Source: Metarhizium brunneum (lineage: Eukaryota; Ascomycota; Sordariomycetes; Hypocreales; Clavicipitaceae). From it: a stretch of DNA of 64,000 nt. The notes under the pieces were generated by a model. It had not been told where the DNA came from. It searched no databases and was given only the letters and a program-made list of their open reading frames with translations. The position numbers and the translations under genes are program-made. The number at the start of each line of letters is the position of its first letter. The stretch's first letter is position 1. Positions 12,501-21,901 of this stretch are shown piece after piece. The DNA is taken from the NCBI RefSeq assembly GCF_013426205.1, contig NC_089422.1, positions 1,426,001-1,490,000 of the forward strand, written 5' to 3'.

Positions 12501-13532
12501 CACATACTATTTACGGACGCGGGGTGGCTCTCCCATGCGCCACATGTGACGTCGTGGTGGCTGGGTGCAACTTTCCAGCCACAAGGGTGCGTCGCGGCTG
12601 GCACGCAGCGATGGAATGGGACGCGCCGGCAGGTGGAGCCCTTCGGGTAACTTTCTCTGTGGTGGCCAAAGGGAGGGGAGGCGAAGGGAAATAGACTCGG
12701 TTGGCCGTTTACGAGCGACGCATCAAGGCATCAGGTAAACAATGCATTGTCCATGTCGGCGGCGATGCGTTGTCCAGTTTCCACGCACGCCCATCTTCAC
12801 ATGTCTCTTGGACGCCACTTCCCCATTCTCTGCAGAGTACGAAACTGTGCAACATGACACAGCAGGATGCGATTCGTCCTTGTACATGAACGGGCAGACT
12901 TGGCTGGCTAAATTTTAATTATTATTTTCTTGGGCTGCCAACACCTGCAGACCTGCGGTGTCCAAGGCATGGCCGGACGGTACGTTGTACATACATCCTG
13001 CTCTGTGTTTCATGGCCCCTGATACCCCCTGTTTCTTGATGGGGGCCTACAAATACTGTGCCGGCGAGGTCATCGCCATGTCGCGGTCCACCTGCATTCC
13101 CGCGCGTCAAAATCGAACAAGCTGATGCAGATGGATCCCTGGAATAAATCGCAATCGAACACTTTAATTTAGGAGTCGACCAGTGGATACATGATAGATT
13201 GCGGGGCGCAAGCATCGAGGATTGTACGGTATGCACACGTCCGATGTTGATTAGTCGGCTATAGCGGGATGTGATGAGCTGTTGACAAATCACTAGAATC
13301 AGCAGCAGCCTTCTGCATGCTCTGAATACCTAGGTGTCTGTATCTACTTTTCCTGAATGTACATTATTTCGTAGGCCATGATAGATACGCTCTATTAACG
13401 CAACTGGCTATGATATGCCATCAATCATTCTCCCAAGTCACCATTGTAATTACTATGCCAGGTACGGCCACACATACTATCATATCTTATGTCACGTCCC
13501 ACGTCCCTTCATCCCATTCATACCATTAATAT

Positions 13533-15574
13533 TCATATACTTCCCATGCCTCTGGCCCTCTTTACATCGCCTGTGCTGCTCCTTGGTGTCGATGGGTTCG
13601 CACCACCCGGGACGGGGACGGGGCCGAATGTAAAGCCTTCACCACCATCATCTCTCGGGGCCGGTGAGAAACCACTCATTCCATTTCCAATCATGATACT
13701 ACGCCGTGCTTCACCACGGTCCCAGCCCTGGCCCGTAACGTCTGCATCCAGCCCGTAGCTGCTAGTCGGACGGCGAGGCGGCCCTGCTGCTGCTCCCGTG
13801 AACGAATCCACCCGAGCAAAGTTCCATTGACCAAATTCATCACTCTTACTGAAGATTTCTAGCGTCTGCGTTGGAGGAAAACCGCCGGCTGCCTGTGCGA
13901 ACAGACTGTTGGAACTGAAACGGTTCGGACTGACAGCATTTGAAAAGTTCTGGCGGACGGGAGACGCCATGTTGCCAAAATTTTGACGGGAAGGCAATAC
14001 ATTGCCAAAGTTCTTGCGGGTGGGGGACAAGACGCCGCCAAAATCTTGATGAGTAGGAGACGACAGATTGCCAAGTCCTTGATGAGTAGGGGATGACAAA
14101 GAGATATCCGGAGGCGAAACATGAACCGACGGTATTATATGTGCGGATGAGTTGGATAAAGTTCGGGCTCGCCCCCCAGCAAAACTCGCCATCGGAGGAG
14201 GCAGGTTCTGCAACTGCTCTGGGAACTGTTCGTCAAGTACATAGAGTCTGCGCAGTCTAGGCAGACTCCCTGCCAAAACGGAGTTTGAAAGGTAGGAATA
14301 GTACCCCTGCGTTGCAAACGGTCCCGCAGATGGTGTACCTGTTATTTCGTATCGAAGTGTCCTCAGGCCTTTGTGCGTCAGTGACTGAATAGGCTCATTG
14401 GAAGGAAATTGTTCAGAAACCCTAGATTGTATGGCCAAAGTCTTGAGCGACGGGGCCACTGCCAACACTTCTTGAAGCTTCCAAGGTTGAATGCCTGTGT
14501 CTTTAAGGGTCAGGACCTTGAGGGCTTGTGATGTCTCATTACGGGATAGGTAGTCCACGAGCCCGGCTGATGTTAGGCTGGGCGTATCCTTGAGAATCAA
14601 TTCCTCTAGAGCAGGCAGAGGATGCAGGCTTTCGTCAGCGACCAGAACGTCATCTGAAAGGCTATATGTTTCCGAAACCTTGAGAGCGCGAAGCTGACGC
14701 AAGCAGGACAAGACAGCCCTTAGTATCAGCGGGTCAATCTTTAAGCTAGTCAGCTCCAACACTTCAAGACCTGGCCAGATTTGACCCGAGACCAGCGTAG
14801 CAAAACTGCGCTCCGCGCCGCTCGCATATGTCGCCTTCTTGATGAAGGGGCACCTTGCTTGGACTTCTAATCGCAACGTCGTATATGCAGGATCGTCGCG
14901 AAACATACCCTCGGGGAGATCAACATATTGGAGCATGGGTAGCTTAGCAATCACCTGTGCTAATTCTATATGGCACGACTCTCGAATCATGTATGGAGTT
15001 TTGAGAAATTGAACCAGACTGCCGATTTTCGTGGGATTTTCGCGGATGGTTCGGCGCAGTAATTTCAATCGCGCAAGTGCTGGGTCTTCCGGAATTCCAT
15101 TTTTATTGAATCGGGATTTCTTCTTTCGTTGCTCTGCCAAGAAAGCCTCCATTCTGCAATAGTGAACGGGATCGATTCGAACACTGTGATATCTGCAGGC
15201 CACGCACTAGTTAGTTTTGATAGTCCTCAGAACCAAACAGCTCGAATGTAAACGTACAAGACTTGAAGGGCAACTCTTCGCCATTTCTTATTTACCTGTG
15301 TACAATGCGACAGGTCTCGCACGTCACAGAGCATACAGCCTTCGTCATTCGCACTTTCTTCACACGATTCATAGCTCTTATCCAGTGCCTGCGGGCAGAC
15401 AGAAATGAAAATCCGTTGAAGGGCCTCATCGGGCAGTTGGGCCAAAATTCTCGCAGAGAGTTGTGACGGCGGGGAGCGCAAAGAATCAAGTGCGGCGATG
15501 GACCGAAACTCAGCTGGCACAGGCGATGACGGGCCGTCCCGCTTCTTGTCTTTCTTCCTGAATGGCAGTCTCAT
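13533..15574 (-). CDS. F-box protein with leucine-rich-repeat-like region
   Basis: Two exons on the minus strand: 15574-15258 (ATG at 15574) and 15192-13533, with a 65-nt intron (donor GTACGT, branch AACTAAC, acceptor CTGCAG). The product is 658 aa. An N-terminal F-box-like segment (around residues 43-115: LPDEALQRIFISVCP through VNKKWRRVALQVLYHSV) crosses the splice junction, where the join reads QVLYHSVRI. The middle (about residues 190-390) has LRR-like runs such as LEVLELTSLKI, LEELILKD and LKVLTLKDTGI. The C-terminal third is low complexity and contains about five or six degenerate copies of an 11-residue unit of the type SPTxxxFGNxx. F-box/LRR proteins usually present substrates to SCF ubiquitin ligases; the substrate here is unknown. 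Family and domain calls rest on pattern recognition, not a profile search. Confidence 0.85.
13906..14102 (-). repeat. 33-bp degenerate tandem repeat inside the F-box gene
   Basis: On the minus strand this region encodes successive units SPTHQGLGNLS, SPTHQDFGGVL, SPTRKNFGNVL, PSRQNFGNMA, SPVRQNFSNAV and a partial SPNRF unit. The spacing is close to 33 bp, and one unit has lost a codon. The repeat is in frame within a low-complexity C-terminal region. Confidence 0.8.
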
Positions 15575-17278
15575 GATGAGCAGCTACTGGGAAAAGAGAA
15601 GGTGATATTTGCCCTGGCAAGCCCATAAATGGTTGATGTCCAAGGGAGCTTGTATCGCGCGGTGGTGGTGGTGGTGCGAGCTTTCGCGACTTGGATGAAG
15701 AGAGGATTGATATGGTGTTAAATACAACTTTAACGCCGGGACCTATATTCGTCTCGGGAAGCAAGGCTCTTTTGTCCAACGCGAAAACATGTCTGTTCTC
15801 TTGTCCAGTCACTGTGTTGTCTGTCTCGGCATCAAACAAACGACTGGACGGGACGAGGTGGCAGCTGGGTGGTATTATGTGGTGCCTTGGGCTGTGGCGG
15901 CTGAGGGGCGTTCCTTCCTCGCCAGGAGAGCTCTAGCATCCGTCCCTCGACGCCCAACAGGCACAGGCAGGTTCGTACGGCTGTGGCGCGCCTTCCGTTT
16001 GGCTGTAAAGGAGCACTCAAGGTCAAAGGGTGCCGTGTCACATTGACGGAAAGGTAAAAATAAACAAAGGGGAGAGAGTTTCGCCGCCAACAAGACACGA
16101 CGATATGGCCGTCAGGCGCAAAGTGCGTGCATGTGCCTGTGCTTACGCCTGTGCTTGTGCATGAGTGTGGGTGCATGCTATTGAAGGACGGACGAGAGGA
16201 TTGACTCTGGGCCAGGGACTCGAGGCAGCGGCAACCATCCATATCCATGTCGTGCCCCGGAATGCCCAGCTCGCGAGCGCTTACGGGTAAGCGACAGATT
16301 AATGAAGCGTCATCACCAAGGCATCCATCCATTCATTCAAGGCCACACTTTAAGAAACCACAGCACTACTACGGAGTACATGCATATGTTTTGCCCACCA
16401 TACGGCTATCAGCCGGGGACCAGAGCCAAGTTTTTTTAGGCCCAGGGGCAAAAGCCTCAATCCCACTTCAATGTGTCCGCGCTGGTACGGGGGGCCTGCA
16501 AGTCGAGTGAGCAGGGATCAGATGCAAGCTCCAACAATACGTCGCCATCTGGTGCGCTGCCCACCTCTCTGCCTCGCCTCATCTTTTGTCGATGCATCCA
16601 CGCATTACACGTCCCCAATTCATATCTCGGCTGTCAACCGGTCCACACTCGAATTCATGGCTAATCCCTTATATTACCGCTTTCTATAATTGCTATGCAT
16701 GCTCCAAACCGGGAGCGCGCTCTTATGCACCAGTTGTACAGAGGTCGACAGAATAAAATGATCCAAGTCGCAATCCGTCGTCTGCAAACCCGACGCTCTG
16801 CCTTGCGGTCCGCAACTCAGCCCAGAGACTCTGTCCCAAAACTGACCGTCCTGCCATGCTAACACCTTGAACCCAAATGCGAAACCGTACCATTCATCAG
16901 CCGGCCTCCCGCTGTCATGACTGTCAAAGACGTATTAAAAACCACCCTCGCCAAGGCAGTGTGGACCGTGAACTTCGCTAGCAAATTCGAGGTCCATCCA
17001 ATTCTTCATTCTCCGTGTATTATAGCCTCCCTAATTTCTCCAATAAAAAGAATAGATAAGTTCACTTTTGTACAAGCAAAGCAGAAAATTGTTCCATAAT
17101 GGCCATCACGGTGACTGAGTGTAAGTGGCCAAGAATTCAGCTGTTTGTCCTCTGGAGAGCCCCTCGGGGACAACCACGGTCGAATCCATGTCTGAACTGC
17201 GTCTTCTCTGCAAATTCACACAAGACTGCGCACGTACTTCCACGTCCATGTTTGACGCACATGGTTCGATGGCACGTT
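15575..17278. other. Intergenic region, F-box gene promoter and elongase 3' side
   Basis: About 1.7 kb without a supported gene. It contains the upstream region of the F-box gene (15575 onward) and the presumed 3' UTR of the elongase gene near 17100-17278. A TACGGAGTA motif is at 16370-16378. I see nothing else. Confidence 0.6.
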
Positions 17279-18498
17279 TTATGCCTTGCGAGAGCGAGTA
17301 GCGGCACCGTTGGCCTTTGCCCCGGTGGTGGTGGCACCGTTGCTGTGGCCGTTGCTCTTGGCGTTGGCAGCCGCAGCCTGGACGTGCAGAGGGTCGGGAA
17401 GAGGAGCCTGGGACATGCGTCGCAAAGACTTGCGCGTGGTGCTTTTACCGCCCTTCTTGTAGGTGGCGAAGTAGAAGGAGATGAAGAGGACCAGATACGA
17501 GCTGAGGATGGCAATACCAGAGAACGCGGCAAATTCCTCACCAGCGCACTTGCCGGCATTTGGCAGCCATGGAAAGTAGGTCGACGTGAAGTAGGTGTAT
17601 GAGGCGAAGTAGACAAAGCCTAGACGTCAAAAAAATTAGCAAACGGTTGCTTCCCGCCCTCATGTGCGCGCTTTACTCACCGAGGTCAATGATGAACTGG
17701 ATGATCTGGAGACGAGTGACCCACTCCTTCCACCAAATGCGGATGCCACGAGCGCTCTGGAAATAATACCAATACATGACGACGTGAACAGTCAGGTTCA
17801 GGGTGATGGGAACCCAAGAGACAGAGGTAGAGCCAATGAGCTGAGTGTAGCAGAGAAGAGCAGTAGCACCGTGGTGGTAGCAGTGGAGGAAGGCTGTAGG
17901 CACAAAGAGATTAGCCATGTCGCGGCGAGTGGTTTTCCTTCACAATTGAGAATACACATACTCAACGGCTTCTTTTTCAAGAAGAGGAAGACAGTGTCCA
18001 ACAACTCAAGATACTTGGTAAGGTAGTTTAGCTGTGGCCTGAGTTAGCAAGAAGTGAAGCACAGTGCCAGTGTAATCTAATATGACATACGTAGTACAAG
18101 ACAACCATAGGTTGGGTCCAACCGCCATCATAGTGGCAGATGGCATGGAAGACACCATTATGGTAGAGCTCGGGAACCAATTGTTCAATGAAGAGGACCA
18201 AGAGAATACCGCTGATGGCAGTGAGGTAGAAGTTGTGGATGAGGAACAGAGCTTTGAGCTTGAAGGGCTCACGGCTGCGCATCAACTCGCGGCCACCAAA
18301 GATGATCATGTAGTAAACGACGATGAAGATGGAGGTCGACTTGAGAGTCGACATGGGAGTCTCAAAAGGAACAAACTTGAACTCCTCAGCCGGATATCCA
18401 ACAACAGCCTCCCAGGCCTTGCTGAAGATGGGCCATAGATGGACGCCGAAAGGGCGGTCGATCGTAGGCAGCGGGAGCTGCTCAAAGAAGCCGGACAT
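17279..18498 (-). CDS. ELO-family very-long-chain fatty acid elongase (condensing enzyme)
   Basis: Condenses malonyl-CoA with acyl-CoA in the ER, the first step of fatty-acid elongation for sphingolipids. Four exons: 18498-18091, 18031-17962, 17893-17681 and 17619-17279, giving 343 aa, normal for fungal Elo2/Elo3 (FEN1/SUR4) proteins. Introns are 59, 68 and 61 nt with GTATGT/GTGAGT donors. The catalytic histidine box H-C-Y-H-H falls at residues 163-167, just after the second intron; the preceding [16 protein letters not shown] and the later [14 protein letters not shown] are family signatures. The protein has several hydrophobic spans and ends in a basic, Asn/Gly/Ala-rich cytosolic tail (ATRSRKA). 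An in-frame ATG at 18651 would add 51 residues, but the ATG at 18498 ([11 protein letters not shown]) fits the family length better. Which yeast paralogue it matches cannot be decided by eye. Confidence 0.95.
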
Positions 18499-20240
18499 GA
18501 TGCCACTTGGGGGCCGATATGAAGCTAGCAATGGTAGCAAGTTCGATTTCTGCGATGTGGCAAGGCGCAAAGATCGAAGCGTCTTGGGTGTTGATTTAAT
18601 GCACTCGACTTGGGTCCGATAAGACTGAGGTTTTGGGGGACGCTGGACCACGCTAGCGACGCGACAGAGTCTCCGTTACCAACGTGCGGACGTGGCGGGT
18701 CACACAAGAACAGAATCAAGGAGTGACTAGAAGAAACGGAATGCCAACGGTCCTTTGCTAACAAAGAAGCAATCAGTCGAGGAATTAATAAAATACACAA
18801 GATGACGGACGTACCGGACAATAAGGAAGGAGGGAGGGAGAGATGGAAGGGGAGGAGAAGAAAATGAGGATGACGAGGAGGCACCGAATCAAAACGGCTG
18901 GAAGCCCGCATCAAAACTGGCTCGCGCTCAAAAAGGGGAAATTTCGTTCCCGCTTCCAATTTAGCTCTTGCACATCTAGCAACCCGCATGTGATTCGTCG
19001 GGGGTTGGCGTGCCGTCCAATCACCGTCCCCTGTCCGCAATCTTTCGCTTTTTTTGAGATGCATCACGTGAGCCGGGATAAGGAGCTGGGGAAGCTCAGC
19101 TTCTTTAAAAGTATTAGGTACCTGGCTAAGCGTCTTGCGCGCTCGGTAATTAATAAGAGCCTAGTTAGTGGCATCGGTATGGAGTACCTGGATAGCCGGT
19201 CCTCTGCTAGCGTCTCTCCGGCATCAGCTGTCTTGAAATTGAATTGAATTTTAAATGACTCTGTGGAGGTTCAATGGTAAGGCACGGTTTGTCTGGGGAG
19301 GGGGCTGGACCTCGGCGTGAAAAAATTGCCGCCAAGTGCCTTCTACATTGCAACCTTCTGAGTGTGCTGTCTGTCTACCTAGGTACATGAAGCTCGGGCA
19401 AGTGGCCGCCGTGTTGTCGTCATGTCCGTGACACTCGAGAGTGAGCAATCTCAGATAAGAGATACAAGACGAAGCCGCTTCTTGTCGTGCAAGGAGTAAG
19501 CGGGCGACAGCTATGGGAAAGGATGATGATGACAGGACCTCGAAACGACAACGTTGCGGAGTGCATCAAAGATGATGGTGGCATAACTACCTAGGTAGTA
19601 CTAGTATTGACTCACCTCCGTATACTTGGTCCTAAAGTCCACAGCATCGGACGCGGGCCGCACTCTATAATGCCATCAGTGCGGCTGTCGGAGGCGCAAA
19701 CCAATTAGCTCAAAGTCCTGAAGCCGGACTCTCCGTGACTTGTGGCCAGAAAATTGAGGTTGCAAGGCTCGGAGTCAACGTGCAGCCGACTTCAAACTTG
19801 ATCATAACCCGGGTTGATGGGCAAACCGGCCCAGTCAGGGCCAGCCAAACAAAATGGACAACGAATGGACACGAATGGACCACTCGTAGTCGTGCCAAAG
19901 GTGGTTGCTTTGCTTGCGACGAATTGGAAACGGGCAAAATCAAAGCGTTGTCAACGAGATAAGTCGACTCACAGTATCCGTGACAAAAAGCACTGTAAAG
20001 ATTCCCTTCCAATTGTACATACCCGGCGCTACAGAAACCCAATTCGCACGGCTCCACTACCCTGTCCCGGAGTTATCCAACAAACGGCTTAGTCATTCAT
20101 ATCAGCCCATCTGTTTCCGAACATCTGCAGCCAAAGACCATGGCCCAAAAAAACGCACAACCGCCCTTTGAGTTCCACATCACCACCATCGACAACAACC
20201 TCTTCCTTTTCGACGCACCCTCCTCAACACAGGTCCCACG
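18499..20240. other. Divergent intergenic region between elongase and COX6 genes
   Basis: About 1.7 kb with no supported gene, serving as promoter space for both flanking genes. Two exact TACCTAGGTA palindromes occur at 19376-19385 and 19588-19597. Around 19114-19200 are two segments resembling the core of the foldback element described at 22826-22951. A possible 5' UTR intron end (CAACACAG, about 20224-20231) lies just upstream of the COX6 ATG but is not certain. Confidence 0.55.
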
Positions 20241-21212
20241 ATGCCTGCCGCCTCCATGCTTCGCGTTGCCGCTCGCGGCTCAACCACCTTCTTTCGCGCC
20301 GCCGCTCGTCCCGCCGCCCAGCCCCTAATGGTCCGCGCCTTCAGCACTTCAATGCCCCGACGAAGCGAGCACGCCGAGGAGACCTTTGAGGAGTTCACTG
20401 CCAGGTGAGCCATTGCCTTGTCTCTATATACGTGGCTGCAGCTACCGAGTTTTATACGGTACCGGCTCGCTTTTTATTGGTGCCTTTTTCTGCGCGGAGC
20501 GTACCCGGAATTGCCGATGTCCGGATACTTGCAATGACGCGAAGAAGCCTAGCTGGGCCGGGCCGGATGAGCGCAATATTCTTGCTGCGCTACAAATGCC
20601 AACCCCCCCATACCGAAAGACACCCCGAAAGATGCAAAATGTATTCCTAGAAGCGTCAATGGCTAACCCATTATCAATTTCAGATTCGAGAAGGAGTTTG
20701 ACGGCGTCCAGGATGTTTTTGAGCTCCAGGTACGTTTTTGCTTGCGAGCTTTTAACGCCGCGGCCCCCCGTCCAACCACCACCCCATTCGGGTCATCGCA
20801 GTCATATGATTCGTACTAATTGCCATTGGCCAGCGCAACCTGAACAACGCCTTTGCCTACGATCTCGTCCCCTCCACCTCCGTCATTGCCGCCGCCCTCA
20901 AGGCCGCCCGGAGGGTCAATGACTTTGCTACTGCTGTCCGCATCTTTGAGGGTACGTCTGATGCTGCAACCAATTGACATGTCGGTGCATCACTCGGCGG
21001 CTGGCATTGCGCCCAACTGCTCGCACGGAATACCCATTGCTACCCCTAGGTACACATCATTTTCGTTGGCGCTGACTCGGCATCTCCATTTAGGCGTCAA
21101 GGCCAAGGTCGAAAATAAGGGCCAGTACGACCAATATCTCAACGAGCTGAAGAGCCTCCGGGAAGAACTCGGCGTTCCCCTGAAGGAGGACCTGTATCCC
21201 GAGGGGAAATAA
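20241..21212 (+). CDS. Cytochrome c oxidase subunit Va (yeast Cox6 family), mitochondrial
   Basis: Nuclear-encoded structural subunit of respiratory complex IV in the inner mitochondrial membrane. Four exons: 20241-20404, 20684-20729, 20834-20951 and 21094-21212, encoding 148 aa. Frames join cleanly (AG+A, phase 0, G+GC). Residues 1 to about 40 form an Arg/Ala/Ser-rich presequence with no acidic residues before SEHAEE, ending in the typical RAFSTS region. The mature part reads EETFEEFTARFEKEFDGVQD, then RNLNNAFAYDLVPSTSVI and RRVNDFATAVRIFEGVK, all characteristic of the COX5A/Cox6 family. The small second exon (46 nt) encodes only 15 residues. AT-rich sequence with an AATAAA-like element overlaps the stop (AAATAAAATC), consistent with a 3' end signal. 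The next gene on the right is convergent. Confidence 0.95.
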
Positions 21213-21901
21213 AATCAATATTAAAATATATCCAGGACTCTAAGAGCAGGGAAGAAGAGTTGTTGTGGGGGGAGGCGATGTTTCTTGTAAAGGAGTAATT
21301 TGTTTGCAGCCACGGGGTTGAAACAAATCATTTTGTACATGTTATTCTAGGCGGATCGACAGGGGGACAAAGATAGACCGGGGGGGTCGGTTGTTTTGAC
21401 AAAAGGAACAAGCCGCAATCCAGTGTGTTATATTATAATCCATATTGGACGGTACCATCTCTGCAGTAGCCGGTTCTTCAACTGGAGCCATCACAATTTG
21501 ATATGTTAATGTTGTCATCCCACAGCTGCTGCCTATTGAACCCGATGACACCCCAAGGGAGACGGCGCTACCGTTCACAAGCCAAGATGGAATCTGAATT
21601 CAATATCGAGGCTCAAGATCTCGGAGATGTACAGTCTGCAGCAGAATATATTTGCCCGTCAAGAAGTATATACTGATATACCGTGGTACATTACGGCATG
21701 GAGTGCGATAGCCAGGCCCCTGATGTGGTTAAATACGGTTTGCCTCCCACTGTAGGCTAAGGGCCCTCAACAAATCATATCGACAGGCAGGGCTACAAGT
21801 CCAACCCAAACGCCAACCAGGCAAACTGGCATGCAGAAAAAAAAACGTCCTCACTATCCCTCCTATCCAGAGTATTCTGCACCAAACTCGCTGCCTGCCA
21901 C
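21213..21901. other. Convergent intergenic region between COX6 and chromodomain gene
   Basis: The shared 3' space of two convergent genes. Most of 21630-21754 is taken up by a degenerate foldback element listed separately. No gene is seen. Confidence 0.7.
21632..21752. mobile_element. Degenerate MITE-like foldback element, copy B
   Basis: About 121 bp flanked by TA dinucleotides (21630-21631 and 21753-21754). Its right arm, read in reverse complement, starts CAGTGGGAGGCAAAC and continues through ATTTAACCACATCAGG and CCTGGCTATCG. This closely matches the left arm of the better preserved copy at 22826-22951. The left arm here (CAGTCTGCAGC...) is much more diverged. The TA target site and CAGT terminus suggest a non-autonomous Tc1/mariner-like origin (inference). 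Confidence 0.55.

Larger units (their letters stand above)
7970..13532. other. Gene-poor intergenic block, about 5.6 kb
   Basis: Many short ORFs on both strands but none resembling a known family or showing sustained coding character. The first part is the presumed promoter and 5' leader of the hypothetical gene at 6740-7969. Two trinucleotide repeat tracts occur (9293-9314 and 9547-9596). A variant of the TACCTAGGTA palindrome is at 13327-13335. I see no recognisable transposase, rRNA or tRNA. Unannotated non-coding transcription is possible but cannot be judged from sequence alone. Confidence 0.55.

Noticed and set aside
18499..18651. 51-residue N-terminal extension of the elongase
   Set aside because: The upstream ATG is in frame, but the added sequence is not typical of ELO proteins, whereas the start at 18498 gives the normal length.
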